In this document: piece after piece, positions 7,287-15,364 of the stretch
How positions within the stretch are numbered: position 1 is the stretch's first letter
How the letters are laid out: the number at the start of each line of letters is the position of its first letter
Assembly: GCF_000427685.1 (NCBI RefSeq)
Contig: NZ_KE386573.1
Span: 1,658,938-1,722,937, forward strand
Length of the DNA: 64,000 bases
Direction: 5' to 3'
Source: Haloplanus natans DSM 17983
GTDB taxonomy: Archaea; Halobacteriota; Halobacteria; Halobacteriales; Haloferacaceae
Notes under the pieces: model-generated
Told to the model about the DNA's origin: nothing
The model's input: only the letters and a program-made list of their open reading frames with translations
The model's database searches: none
Translations under genes and position numbers: made by a program

Positions 7287-8366
7287 TCAGTCCCCCGCGG
7301 CCGGAAGCGGTCCCTCGTACCCCTCGGGCACGTACGCACACAGCGGGTCGCTCGCCAGCGGGTCGCCGGTCGTGGCGTACGCCCGCGACCGACTGCCGCC
7401 ACAGACGCCACGGTACTCGCAGGCGCCACATTTCCCGCGCAGGGCGTCGGGGTCGCGGAGGTCGGTGAACAGCGTCGACTCGCGGTAGCTGTCGATCAGG
7501 CCCCGGTCGCGGACGTTGCCGGCCGACTCGGGAAGGAAGCCGGAGGGGAACACCTCGCCGACGTGGCCGACGAACGCGAACCCGTCCCCGGCGGTGATAC
7601 CCGTCCGCCGACCGATGGCGTCGGCGGCGGCCGCCCCACCCTCGTGGCGTCGCTGGAGCGCGACCCGCCGGTAGTGGGGGGCCTCCGTCGTCTTGACGCC
7701 GAACTCCTCGTCGACCGCCACGTCGGCCAGCCACGCCATCACGTCCTCCGCTCGCTCCGGGCCGATGGCGTCGAGTACCGCCCCGCGGCCGACGGGGACG
7801 AGGAAGAACACGGACCAGAGGATCGCACCGAGTTCGGCGACTAGCTCCCTGATCGCCGGGAGTTCGTCGACCGTCTCGGCGCAGACGGTGGTGTTGATCT
7901 GGAGGGGCAGGCCGGCGTCGCGGGCCGCCTCGGCCGCCCGAATCGTCGACTCGAAGCTGCCCGGTTCGCCCCGGAACTCGTCGTGGGCGGCCCGCGATCC
8001 GCCGTCGACGCTCAACGCGAGGCGGCGCGCGCCGGCGTCGGCGACGGCGGCGACCCGGTCCGGCGTGAGCGACGCCGTCCCGCTCGGCGTGAGCGTCATC
8101 AGGAGGCCCCGGTCGGCGCCGTACTCGATCAACTCGACCGTGTCGTCGCGGGCCAGGGGGTCGCCGCCCGAGAGCACGACCAGTTGGTTCTCGCCGAACC
8201 GTTGCGCCTCGTCCAGTAGCGCCATCCCCTCCGCGGTCGTGAGTTCGTCGGGATGGCGTTCGGGCTGGGCGTCGGCACGGCAGTGCTTGCACGTCAGTTC
8301 ACACGCCCGTGTGAGCTCCCACACGAGGACGAACGGCCGCCGGTCGGTGTCGACGTTCGCGTGCAT
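7287..8366 (-). CDS. Radical SAM/SPASM enzyme, probable maturase of the CGCGG peptide
   Basis: 359-residue radical SAM protein. The [4Fe-4S]-SAM motif CxxxCxxC is C22/C26/C29 (CELTCKHC). GGDPL follows, and a C-terminal SPASM-type cluster region has Cys in KCGACEYRGVCGG and DPLC, which would bind auxiliary Fe-S clusters. The family is related to PqqE/NirJ/AhbD-like and TIGR04053-type enzymes that modify peptides or tetrapyrroles. I start at MHANVDTD, which leaves 1 bp after the CGCGG gene stop. Immediate coupling to that small gene argues for peptide modification; heme d1-type chemistry is the alternative. Confidence 0.88.
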   Translation of the reverse strand: MHANVDTDRRPFVLVWELTRACELTCKHCRADAQPERHPDELTTAEGMALLDEAQRFGENQLVVLSGGDPLARDDTVELIEYGADRGLLMTLTPSGTASLTPDRVAAVADAGARRLALSVDGGSRAAHDEFRGEPGSFESTIRAAEAARDAGLPLQINTTVCAETVDELPAIRELVAELGAILWSVFFLVPVGRGAVLDAIGPERAEDVMAWLADVAVDEEFGVKTTEAPHYRRVALQRRHEGGAAAADAIGRRTGITAGDGFAFVGHVGEVFPSGFLPESAGNVRDRGLIDSYRESTLFTDLRDPDALRGKCGACEYRGVCGGSRSRAYATTGDPLASDPLCAYVPEGYEGPLPAAGD

Positions 8367-8367
8367 C

Positions 8368-8640
8368 TCAGACGTGGACGCGGGTGACGTGTCCGCCACA
8401 GCCACACCGATCGACGTACTCCAGCGTCGCGTCCGCGAACCGCTCGCGGAGCACGCCGTACAGGTACGTCTCGGGATGGCCGTGATCGCCGTGGGTCACG
8501 AGGTTGACGTGTGTCCCGGCGGCCGTCCGCTCGACCGCCGCGATCGCCTCCTCGACCACCAGTTCCCTGCTGGCCGCGTGGTCCGGACCTTCGAGATTTG
8601 CGGACCACGAGGTGTCGTGGGTCTCCTCGGAGTGGCTCAT
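8368..8640 (-). CDS. CGCGG-motif small protein, probable radical-SAM-modified RiPP precursor
   Basis: 90-residue protein with a His-rich middle (LVTHGDHGHPETYLYG) and a C-terminal core with CGCGG at residues 79-83 followed by HVTRVHV. I recall a haloarchaeal family named for this motif and annotated as rSAM-modified RiPP; that name should be verified. It is the first gene of the minus-strand unit, 1 bp before the radical SAM gene. I chose MSHSEETHD as start because palindrome site 3 then ends 38 nt upstream, the same spacing as for its neighbours. The Cys-Gly-Cys-Gly-Gly core is the likely modification site (inference). Confidence 0.75.
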   Translation of the reverse strand: MSHSEETHDTSWSANLEGPDHAASRELVVEEAIAAVERTAAGTHVNLVTHGDHGHPETYLYGVLRERFADATLEYVDRCGCGGHVTRVHV

Positions 8641-8678
8641 GGAAGCGAGTTGTCGACGGCCCACCCAGAGACTGTCCC

Positions 8679-8690
8679 CGAACACGTTCG
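8679..8690. promoter_or_regulatory. Palindrome CGAAC-N2-GTTCG, site 3
   Basis: CGAACACGTTCG, identical to site 1. It lies in the 52-bp gap between the SRPBCC stop (8693) and the start of the CGCGG gene (8640), 38 nt upstream of the latter. No clear TATA box is visible between. Confidence 0.75.
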
Positions 8691-8692
8691 GG

Positions 8693-9109
8693 CTAGCCGA
8701 GGGTGGTTTCCAGGTGGTCGAACTGCGCGTCGAGTTCCTTCGTCCGCTGACGGCGGATGATCGTCGCGTCCATCAGGTCGCCGACGAGCGCCACGTCGAG
8801 CGCGAAGTCGGTCGTCGCCTCGACGCGCGTTCGCCCGGCATCGACTGCCTCGACGCCGTAGACCGTCCGCATCGACTCGAAGATGCCCGCCCGTTGCTCG
8901 TAAGCGAGGACGGCGTCCGGGGCGTCGACACGTTCCAGGTCGAGTTCGATCGTGGCGATGCCGACCCGGTTGCCGATGTGGATGTCGTCGCCGTCGACGG
9001 TCACCTCGTCGAAGCCCGCGGCGCGCATGAACGGCTCAAGGTCCGTTATCGCGTCGCGTACGGCCGCCGCCGGGGCGTCTATCGTCCGCATGACGGTGAC
9101 GGTCTGCAT
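8693..9109 (-). CDS. SRPBCC (START-like) family protein
   Basis: 138-residue protein with the SRPBCC pattern: N-terminal strand MQTVTVMRTIDAPAAAV, a first pair of helices, then alternating strands (IHIGNRVGIATIELDLE, TRVEATTDFALDV) and a long C-terminal helix (RRQRTKELDAQFDHLE). This fold binds hydrophobic ligands; the ligand is unknown. I start at MQTVTV because the longer upstream frame would run through the regulatory palindrome and is Arg-rich. Palindrome site 4 lies 39 nt upstream and is shared with the divergent DUF2249 gene. Confidence 0.8.
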   Translation of the reverse strand: MQTVTVMRTIDAPAAAVRDAITDLEPFMRAAGFDEVTVDGDDIHIGNRVGIATIELDLERVDAPDAVLAYEQRAGIFESMRTVYGVEAVDAGRTRVEATTDFALDVALVGDLMDATIIRRQRTKELDAQFDHLETTLG

Positions 9110-9148
9110 ACGTATATCACCCGGTGCGGATGTAAAGAAGCCCCGTGC

Positions 9149-9160
9149 CGAACGCGTTCG
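9149..9160. promoter_or_regulatory. Palindrome CGAAC-N2-GTTCG, site 4 (shared, divergent)
   Basis: CGAACGCGTTCG in the 89-bp divergent gap. It is 39 nt from the minus-strand SRPBCC start (9109) and 38 nt from the plus-strand DUF2249 start (9199), so one palindrome can serve both genes at the same spacing. Confidence 0.78.
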
Positions 9161-9198
9161 GGACAACGCTCTCCGTGCCCGGCGACCGAGACTCGGGT

Positions 9199-9462
9199 AT
9201 GTCGGGTGTCGATACACTCCTGGCCGAGACGGACGCCCCGTCGACCACGGTCCACGAGCGACTGGACGTGCGCGACCTGCCGCCACCGGAGCCGCTGCAA
9301 CTGACCCTGGAGACGCTCGCGGACCTCGACGACGACGCCGTGGTCGTGCAGGTTAACGACCGCGTCCCGCAACACCTGTTCCCGCAACTCGACGACCGCG
9401 GGTTCGGGTACGAAGTCATCGACGACGGCGACCCCGTGGTGACCGCCATCTGGCGTGTGTGA
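9199..9462 (+). CDS. DUF2249 (SirA/TusA-like fold) protein
   Basis: 87-residue protein matching DUF2249: ERLDVRDLPPPEPL at about 20-33, a middle helix, then VVVQVNDRVPQHLFPQLDDR and a C-terminal strand VVTAIWRV. The family shares the TusA/SirA-like fold and is often found near denitrification and anaerobic metabolism genes in bacteria and archaea; the biochemical role is not established. I start at MSGVDTLL because palindrome site 4 then ends 38 nt upstream, as for the other cluster genes. A stable stem-loop follows at 9488-9525. Confidence 0.85.
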   Translation: MSGVDTLLAETDAPSTTVHERLDVRDLPPPEPLQLTLETLADLDDDAVVVQVNDRVPQHLFPQLDDRGFGYEVIDDGDPVVTAIWRV

Positions 9463-9487
9463 GATATCGTAGCGTTTGGAACTGTTT

Positions 9488-9525
9488 GCACACCTGATCG
9501 CACGCAGTCCTGCGAGTAGGTGTGC
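9488..9525 (+). terminator. Stem-loop after DUF2249 gene
   Basis: Inverted repeat GCACACCT / AGGTGTGC (9488-9495, 9518-9525) with an inner TCGCA/TGCGA pair (9498-9502, 9511-9515). It begins 25 bp after the stop. There is no clear T-run, so termination is a guess; it could also stabilise the mRNA 3' end. Confidence 0.45.
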
Positions 9526-9533
9526 TCCGACTT

Positions 9534-9615
9534 ATACGGATTAGTGTAACTGTTTACCGGTGGGTCACCAGAACGGGTCGGCCACCCACCGGCAACGGGT
9601 GACCGTAACCACTAC
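9534..9615. repeat. 82-bp palindromic intergenic element, copy 2
   Basis: Left end ATACGGATTAGTGTAAC, core TTACCGGTGGGTCACC, right arm ACCCACCGGCAACGGG ending CCACTAC. It is more diverged than copies 1 and 4 but has the same 82-bp span. It sits between DUF2249 and the Trm112-like gene, both on the plus strand; the element ends 51 nt before the latter's ATG. Orientation, judged by the AACTG arm on the left, is like copies 3 and 4. Confidence 0.8.
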
Positions 9616-9666
9616 CACGGCGCGGTATCCGTGGCTTTTTATCGACCGCACACCACCTGCCGGGTA

Positions 9667-9855
9667 ATGAAGGAATCCCTGATGGAGATCCTCTGTGATC
9701 CACTCGACAAGAGCGATCTGGAACTCGAAGTGGACGAGCGCGACGGCGAGGAGATCATCGAGGGTCGGCTCGTCGGCACCGTCACGGGCGAGGTGTACCC
9801 CATCGAGGACGGCATCCCGAACCTGCTCCCGCCGGATATGCGGGACGACGAGTAG
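9667..9855 (+). CDS. Trm112-like zinc-ribbon-type protein
   Basis: 62-residue protein of the Trm112/UPF0434 type. In archaea Trm112 is a small partner that activates several RNA and protein methyltransferases. Seen: LMEILCDPLDKSDLEL at the N-terminus and TGEVYPIEDGIPNLLPPDMR at the C-terminus, the family signature. Only one of the zinc-binding Cys of eukaryotic forms is kept (C in ILCDP), as is common in halophiles. The start MKESLME is supported by a TATA-like TTTTTATC at 9636-9643, 24-31 nt upstream. Confidence 0.88.
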   Translation: MKESLMEILCDPLDKSDLELEVDERDGEEIIEGRLVGTVTGEVYPIEDGIPNLLPPDMRDDE

Positions 9856-9896
9856 CGGCCTGAAGTTTTTTCCTCCCCGGGTGCGACCCTCGGGCT

Positions 9897-10478
9897 GTGA
9901 CTCCGGTGTTGCTCGTCGAGTTGAACCGTGGGCAGCTTCACGACATCGAAGCGCCGGCCGAGTTCGCCACGTCGGAGCCGTTCTCCGTCGAACTCCGCAA
10001 CCACGGCGAAGCCGTCCACGTCCACGTTCGCGCTGACGAGTCCCTGTCGGCGGCCGCACGCATCGAGACGGACGGAAACCTCTTCGTCGAACGCGAGACG
10101 ACCCAGTCCGTCCCGGTCGGCGTCGGCCCCGTCGACGGACCCGTCACCGGCACCCTCGAAGTCGCCACGGGCTACGGCTCCGAGACGCGGAGCGTTCAGG
10201 TGACGATCGAACCCGACCCCGGGGGTAACGCCGTCGACGTCGACGAGACGCTCGCCAACCCACAGCGTCCCGATCCGGAGCCGGAGACGCCCTCGCTCGC
10301 CGAGCGACTCGCGGGTGTCCTCCCCGGCCGACGCGTCGTGCCCGTCCTCGTCCTCGGCGTCGTCGCTATCGCCGTCGCCGCCGCCGTCGCGAACGCCGTC
10401 CGCAGCCCCGCGGTGCTCGTCGGCGCCGGCATCGTCGTCGGGGCGGTGCTCGTCGCCATCGTCGCCCTCTTTCGCTGA
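9897..10478 (+). CDS. Haloarchaeal membrane-anchored beta-domain protein
   Basis: 193-residue protein with GTG start. The N-terminal 100 residues read as a beta-rich domain (VLLVELNRGQLHDIEAPAEF, then alternating strands such as EAVHVHVRADES and RSVQVTIEPDPG) like an Ig or CARDB-type fold. Two hydrophobic helices at the C-terminus (VVPVLVLGVVAIAVAAAV and AVLVGAGIVVGAVLVAIV) anchor it. No signal peptide is visible, so the beta domain probably faces the cytoplasm. Function unknown. It begins 41 bp after the Trm112 stop and may be co-transcribed. Confidence 0.75.
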   Translation: MTPVLLVELNRGQLHDIEAPAEFATSEPFSVELRNHGEAVHVHVRADESLSAAARIETDGNLFVERETTQSVPVGVGPVDGPVTGTLEVATGYGSETRSVQVTIEPDPGGNAVDVDETLANPQRPDPEPETPSLAERLAGVLPGRRVVPVLVLGVVAIAVAAAVANAVRSPAVLVGAGIVVGAVLVAIVALFR

Positions 10479-10549
10479 TCGTCGGCGCCGACGAGCGCCC
10501 GCGCGACCCACGGACGCCGCCACCCGGACTCGCCGAAAAGGGGCTGCTG

Positions 10550-11881
10550 TTACTCCCCGGCCAGGTGGCCGGGAACCCACTCACCGTCGAACTCCTCGTG
10601 GAGGTAGGGCTTGGCGTTCTCGCCGGCGTAGGTGGCCACCAGTTGCCCGTCGCCTTCGAGGTAGTATTTGTATGTGGTGAGGCCGTCGAGGCCGACGGGA
10701 CCGCGGGCGTGAATCTTGCCCGTGCTGATGCCGACTTCGGCGCCGAGGCCGTAGCGGTAGCCATCCGCGAAGCGCGTCGACGCGTTGTGGAAGACGCTCG
10801 CGGCGTCGATGCTCCGCATGAACGTGGCCGCGCGGTCGGCGTCCTCGGTCAGGATCGACTCGGTGTGTTTCGAGCCGTGGGCGTTGACGTGGTCGACCGC
10901 CTCGTCGAGGGAGTCGACGACCGTGATCGAGAGTTCGAGGTCGCCGTACTCAGTCTCCCAGTCCGCGTCGGTCGCGGGGTCGATATCGACCACCTCGCGG
11001 GTCGCCGCGTCGCCACGGAGGGTGACGCCCGCGTCCTCGTAGCGGGCGACCATGTCGGGCAGAAAGTCGGCGGCGACCGACTCGTGGACCAGCAGGGTCT
11101 CGACGGCGTTACAGACTGCCGGGTACTGCACCTTGGCGTCGAAGGCCACGTCCTCGGCCATCGGCAGGTCCGCGTCGCGGTCGACGAAGACGTGACAGAC
11201 ACCTTCGGTGTGGCCGAGGACGGGAATCTTGGTGTTGTCCTGGATGTAGCTCACGAACTCCGAACTCCCGCGGGGCATGAGGAGGTCGATGGCGTCGTCC
11301 ATACCGAGCATGGTGTTTACGTCCTCGCGGGCCTCGATGAGCCGGGCCCAGCCGTCGGGTATCCCTCCCGTCGCCTCGCGGATGACCTCGTAGAGGACGC
11401 GGTTTGAGTGGCTGGCCTCGCTCCCACCTTTCAGAATGACGGCGTTGCCGGACTTCAGGCTCAAGGCAGCGATCTGAACCAGGGCGTCCGGCCGCGACTC
11501 GAAGACGGTGCCGATGACGCCGATGGGGACGCCCACCTTGTAGAGTTCGAGGCCGTCGTCGAGGCGGCGGGCCGAGAGCGTCCGCCCCAGGGGGTCCTCC
11601 TGCTCGGCGACGCTCCGGACCATCTCCGCGATGTCGTCGAGTTTCGACGACGAGAGCTTCAGGCGGTCGACGAGCGCCTGGCTGTACTCGCCGGCCGCGA
11701 GCAGCTTCTCGCCTTCCGTCACGTCCTTCTCGTTCGCTTCGAGGATGCGGTCCTCGTTCGCTCCGAGGGCGTCGGCGACGGCGTGGAGCGCGGCGCTTCG
11801 TTCCTCGTCATCCAGTTTCGCCAACTCCAGCGCGGCGGTCTGTGCCTCGGCGACCTTCCGTTCGGTAGCTTGCTCAGTCAT
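10550..11881 (-). CDS. proA: Gamma-glutamyl phosphate reductase
   Basis: 443-residue ProA, which reduces gamma-glutamyl phosphate to glutamate-5-semialdehyde with NADPH in proline synthesis. Aldehyde dehydrogenase-type features are present: [27 protein letters not shown], the catalytic Cys in [14 protein letters not shown], and the C-terminal [14 protein letters not shown]. Its start overlaps the end of proB by 8 bp (TGA of proB inside the first codons of proA), so translation is coupled. It is the last gene of the proC-proB-proA unit. Confidence 0.96.
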   Translation of the reverse strand: MTEQATERKVAEAQTAALELAKLDDEERSAALHAVADALGANEDRILEANEKDVTEGEKLLAAGEYSQALVDRLKLSSSKLDDIAEMVRSVAEQEDPLGRTLSARRLDDGLELYKVGVPIGVIGTVFESRPDALVQIAALSLKSGNAVILKGGSEASHSNRVLYEVIREATGGIPDGWARLIEAREDVNTMLGMDDAIDLLMPRGSSEFVSYIQDNTKIPVLGHTEGVCHVFVDRDADLPMAEDVAFDAKVQYPAVCNAVETLLVHESVAADFLPDMVARYEDAGVTLRGDAATREVVDIDPATDADWETEYGDLELSITVVDSLDEAVDHVNAHGSKHTESILTEDADRAATFMRSIDAASVFHNASTRFADGYRYGLGAEVGISTGKIHARGPVGLDGLTTYKYYLEGDGQLVATYAGENAKPYLHEEFDGEWVPGHLAGE

Positions 11882-12719
11882 CGATGACCCCGTTCACGGG
11901 GACGAATAGCGTCCCCACGGATTTGCCAGTAGCGATTCGTTCCAGTACGTCCGGCTCGGCCGACCCGGCGATGATCGCCGGGATGCCGTGTTCGCTCGCG
12001 TCGCGTGCGCCCTGTACCTTCGTCAGGATGCCGCCGAATCCGACGCCGTCGCTCGATCCGCCGGCGACGAGTTCCTGCACCTCGCCGTAGTTGCGCCCGA
12101 CGGCTTCGATGCGCCGGGCCGACGGCTCCCGCTTGGGGTTGTCGGTGTAGACGCCGTCCACGTCGGTGAGCGTCACCAGCAGGTCCACGTCGACGCCGAT
12201 GGCGACCGACGAGGAGAGCATGTCGTTGTCGCCGATCCGAATCTCCTCGGTCGCGACGGCGTCGTTCTCGTTGATGATGGGGACGACGCCCCACTCTAGC
12301 AGCGTCTCGACCGTGTTGCGGAAGTTGGTGAACCGCTCGGGATTGCCCAAGTCGTGATCGGTCAGCAGGATCTGGGCGACCGTCCGCCCGTACCGCTCGA
12401 AGCTCTCCGTGTAGCGCCGCATGAGGTGGCTCTGTCCCACGGTCGAAAGCGCCTGTGACTCCTCGACGGTCTCGTGGGGGTAGCCCACCCGACCCTTGCC
12501 GGCGCCGATGGCGCCCGAGGAGACGAGCAACACCTCTTTGCCACGCGAGAGGAGGGCCTCCACGTCGTCGACGAGTTTGTCGAGTTTGTCATCGTCGAGG
12601 TTTGAGTCGTCGTCGGTCAGGGAGTTGGTGCCGGCCTTGACGACGACCCGCTCCGCGTCGGCCGCGAGCCGTCGGGCGCGCTCGATCTCCTCGGGCGTGA
12701 CTGCTTCGCTCTCACTCAT
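11874..12719 (-). CDS. proB: Glutamate 5-kinase
   Basis: 281-residue ProB of the amino-acid kinase family, phosphorylating glutamate with ATP. Seen: [13 protein letters not shown] at the N-terminus, [36 protein letters not shown] (substrate loop) and [13 protein letters not shown]. The C-terminal PUA domain of many bacterial ProB proteins is absent, giving a short archaeal form. I chose MSESEAVTP because proC then overlaps it by 8 bp; the longer upstream frame is the antisense-like end of proC. Confidence 0.95.
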   Translation of the reverse strand: MSESEAVTPEEIERARRLAADAERVVVKAGTNSLTDDDSNLDDDKLDKLVDDVEALLSRGKEVLLVSSGAIGAGKGRVGYPHETVEESQALSTVGQSHLMRRYTESFERYGRTVAQILLTDHDLGNPERFTNFRNTVETLLEWGVVPIINENDAVATEEIRIGDNDMLSSSVAIGVDVDLLVTLTDVDGVYTDNPKREPSARRIEAVGRNYGEVQELVAGGSSDGVGFGGILTKVQGARDASEHGIPAIIAGSAEPDVLERIATGKSVGTLFVPVNGVIDD

Positions 12720-13488
12720 CGTCGAAGTCGCCGCCGAGTTCGCGGGAGCGCTCGGCGGCGGCGCCCAGCGTCGCTTCCAGTACCGACTCCACGTCACTGT
12801 CCCAGAGGACGTTCATCCCCTCGATGGTCGTGCCGCCCTCCGAACAGACCGCGTCGATCAGGTCCTCGATCGACTCGTCGGACTGGATGACGGTTTCGGC
12901 GGCACCTTTGAACGTCTGGGCGGCGAGTGTCGACGCTGCGTCCGGGTCGAGCCCCTCCGCGATCGCTGCCGTCCGCATCGAACCGATGAGGTAGTAGACA
13001 AAAGCCGGCCCGCTCCCGTTCAGCGCCGTCGCCACGTCCATCTGGCTCTCCTCGATTTCGACGAACTCGCCGAGGTCGTCGAGGAGGTCGCGCACGTCGT
13101 CGTCGACGGCGTCCCACGAGACGGCCGCGGCCATCTCGCCCAGTTCGGCGGCGAGGTTGGGCATGATCCGAATCACGGTGGCGTCGGTGTGTGACTGGAC
13201 GTACGACCGTGGAACGCCCGCGGCGATGGTGACGAGCGTCGCGTCGGCCGGCAAGTCGAGATCGGAGAGCACCGCGGCGATAGCCTTCGGCTTGACCGCG
13301 ACGAACACCACGTCCGCGTCGGCAGCCGTCGCGATGTCGGTCGTCGTCTCGTTGCAGTACGGTTCGACCGCTTCGAGGGCGCTCGTGTCCAGATCACACG
13401 CGGTCAGCCTGTGGGTGCCGGTCCGGGAGAGCCCCCTGACGATGGCGCTTCCCATGTGGCCGCACCCGATGACGCTAACGTCGGTCAT
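12712..13488 (-). CDS. proC: Pyrroline-5-carboxylate reductase
   Basis: 258-residue ProC, last enzyme of proline synthesis (P5C to proline, NAD(P)H). N-terminal Rossmann motif [15 protein letters not shown], then [22 protein letters not shown] and the C-terminal [15 protein letters not shown] plus the [13 protein letters not shown] segment typical of the family. I start at MTDVSVIG, directly before the first strand. As first gene, it likely carries the operon promoter in the 13.5 kb gap. The cluster holds the full three-step route from glutamate. Confidence 0.95.
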   Translation of the reverse strand: MTDVSVIGCGHMGSAIVRGLSRTGTHRLTACDLDTSALEAVEPYCNETTTDIATAADADVVFVAVKPKAIAAVLSDLDLPADATLVTIAAGVPRSYVQSHTDATVIRIMPNLAAELGEMAAAVSWDAVDDDVRDLLDDLGEFVEIEESQMDVATALNGSGPAFVYYLIGSMRTAAIAEGLDPDAASTLAAQTFKGAAETVIQSDESIEDLIDAVCSEGGTTIEGMNVLWDSDVESVLEATLGAAAERSRELGGDFDDE

Positions 13489-13879
13489 TCGTACACCCAA
13501 TAGACGGGGACCCCGATATACGGGTGTTGATTCCCCGCTGGTCCTGCCGGCTATCGCTCGCTCGACCGCCCGAAGGATGCTCTGTCGACACGTACGGGCG
13601 GTATGGCATCGGAATCCAGCGCCACCGAGACGCCCATCACGGTCACCGGCCGGAGCGAGGGACCGAATCGTTCGGTTGCTGGACGGTCGTAGTCGATGAC
13701 GACGAAGCGTCCGCGGGGACCTGACTCGCGACGGGCCGCAGTCGTCGCGTTCGGAGCCAGACCGGGCGGACGCATAACTGTACTCCGAACGACTATTCTG
13801 TAAGATAAATAACTATAATTCGCGGGCTAGCCTGCAAGCGTTTCTACAGATATTAATGCCTCGACGCGGAAGCACGCCT
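13489..13879. other. 391-bp intergenic stretch with divergent promoters
   Basis: It lies between proC (minus) and cysS (plus). An AT-rich segment occurs at about 13795-13820. A TATA-like TATTAAT at 13851-13857 lies 23-29 nt before the chosen cysS start. A minus-strand open frame of 74 codons (13551-13775, starting MRPPGLAPN and containing RFVVIDYDRPA) has plausible codon use but no family I recognise; I do not call it as a gene. Confidence 0.5.
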
Positions 13880-15361
13880 ATGACGCTGTCCGTGACCAAC
13901 ACGCTGACGGGCGAGCGAGAGGCGTTCGAGCCGGGTGGCGAGGAAGTCCTGTTGTACGTCTGTGGGCTGACGGTCTCGGACGACGCTCACCTCGGCCACG
14001 CGCGGGTGTGGACCCACGCCGACGTGATGCACCGGTGGCTCGACCACTGCGGCTACGACGTGCGCCACGTCGAGAACTTCACCGACGTGAACGAGAAGAT
14101 CGTCGCCCGCGTCGGCGAGGACGACCTCGGCGACGCCGAACTCGACGTGGCGGAGGGCTTCATCGCCTCGGTCCTCGCCGACATGCGCGGCCTGAATCTG
14201 AAGCGGGCGGCGGTCTACCCCCGCGTCTCGGAACACGTCCCCGAAATCGTCGACCTCGTCGGGACGCTGCTCGACCGCGGCTACGCCTACGAGGCGAACG
14301 GCTCCGTCTACTTCGACGTGACCGAGTTCGAGGACTACGGCAAACTCTCGAATCAGAACCTCGACGAGATGGAGTCCCAGGGCGACCCGGACGAGCGATC
14401 CGAGAAGCGCCACCCCGCGGACTTCGCTCTCTGGAAGGCAGACGGCGTCTCGCCGTCGGACGTGGTCGAACACCGCAAGGACGACCGGCCGCTGAGCGAC
14501 CATCCCCCGTCCGGCGAGACGTGGGACTCGCCGTGGGGCGAGGGCCGGCCCGGCTGGCACATCGAGTGCTCCGCGATGAGCACGACTCACCTGGGCGATA
14601 CCATCGACATCCACGTCGGAGGTCACGACCTGATCTTCCCTCACCACGAGAACGAAATCGCCCAGAGCGAGGCGGCAACAGGGGAGAAATTCGCCCGCTA
14701 CTGGCTCCACACCGGCCTCCTCGAAACCGCCGGCGAGAAGATGAGCTCCAGTCTCGGGAACTACTTCTACGTCGCCGACGCTCTGGAGGAGTTCGGCCCG
14801 AACGTCATCCGGACGTTCTACTGCTCGACCAACTACGGATCGAAACAGACCTACAGCGAGGCGGCGATGGCGGAAGCCGAGGAACGCTGGGAGCGACTCG
14901 ACCGCGCGTGCGAGGCGGCCGTCGACGCCTGCGACGGCGTCGCCGCCCGCACCAAAGTCGAGGACGACGACCTGCGGACGGCGGTCGAGGAGGCACGCGA
15001 GGGCTTCACCGCGGCGATGAACGACGACTTCGGGGTGCGCGAGGCGACGGCCGCTCTGCTGGAACTCGCGACGGCGGTCAACCGCCACGTCGACGGGCGC
15101 GACGAGTACGACTACGTCGGCCTCCGGCGCGCAGTCGAGACGTTCGAGGAGTTCGGCGAGGGCGTCCTCGGCCTCGACTTCGGCGGCGGTGCGGGCGGCG
15201 AAGCCCACCTCGCCGACGACCTGATCGAACTCGTCCTCGACGTGCGCGAGGCCGAACGCGAGGCGGGCAACTACGACCGGGCCGACCAACTCCGTGACGA
15301 CCTGGAAGCCATCGGCGTCACCGTCGAGGACGGGGACGACGGGCCGACGTATCGGTACTGA
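13880..15361 (+). CDS. cysS: Cysteinyl-tRNA synthetase
   Basis: 493-residue class I synthetase charging tRNA-Cys. The N-terminal Zn Cys is in YVCGLTVSD (C28), the HIGH motif reads HLGH at 37-40, the WHIECSAM zinc motif is present, and KMSKS appears as KMSSS in AGEKMSSSLGNYF. The C-terminal DALR-type helical region ends in REAGNYDRADQLRDDL and a short beta piece. I start at MTLSVTNTL because a TATA-like box lies 23-29 nt upstream; an in-frame ATG at 13856 lies inside that box. Confidence 0.95.
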   Translation: MTLSVTNTLTGEREAFEPGGEEVLLYVCGLTVSDDAHLGHARVWTHADVMHRWLDHCGYDVRHVENFTDVNEKIVARVGEDDLGDAELDVAEGFIASVLADMRGLNLKRAAVYPRVSEHVPEIVDLVGTLLDRGYAYEANGSVYFDVTEFEDYGKLSNQNLDEMESQGDPDERSEKRHPADFALWKADGVSPSDVVEHRKDDRPLSDHPPSGETWDSPWGEGRPGWHIECSAMSTTHLGDTIDIHVGGHDLIFPHHENEIAQSEAATGEKFARYWLHTGLLETAGEKMSSSLGNYFYVADALEEFGPNVIRTFYCSTNYGSKQTYSEAAMAEAEERWERLDRACEAAVDACDGVAARTKVEDDDLRTAVEEAREGFTAAMNDDFGVREATAALLELATAVNRHVDGRDEYDYVGLRRAVETFEEFGEGVLGLDFGGGAGGEAHLADDLIELVLDVREAEREAGNYDRADQLRDDLEAIGVTVEDGDDGPTYRY

Positions 15362-15364
15362 CGC

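Noticed and set aside
13551..13775. 74-codon minus-strand frame between proC and cysS
   Set aside because: Codon use is plausible but there is no promoter, family or conserved motif that I can point to.
13853..15289. 478-codon minus-strand frame opposite cysS
   Set aside because: The plus strand has all CysRS motifs; the opposite frame shows no family.
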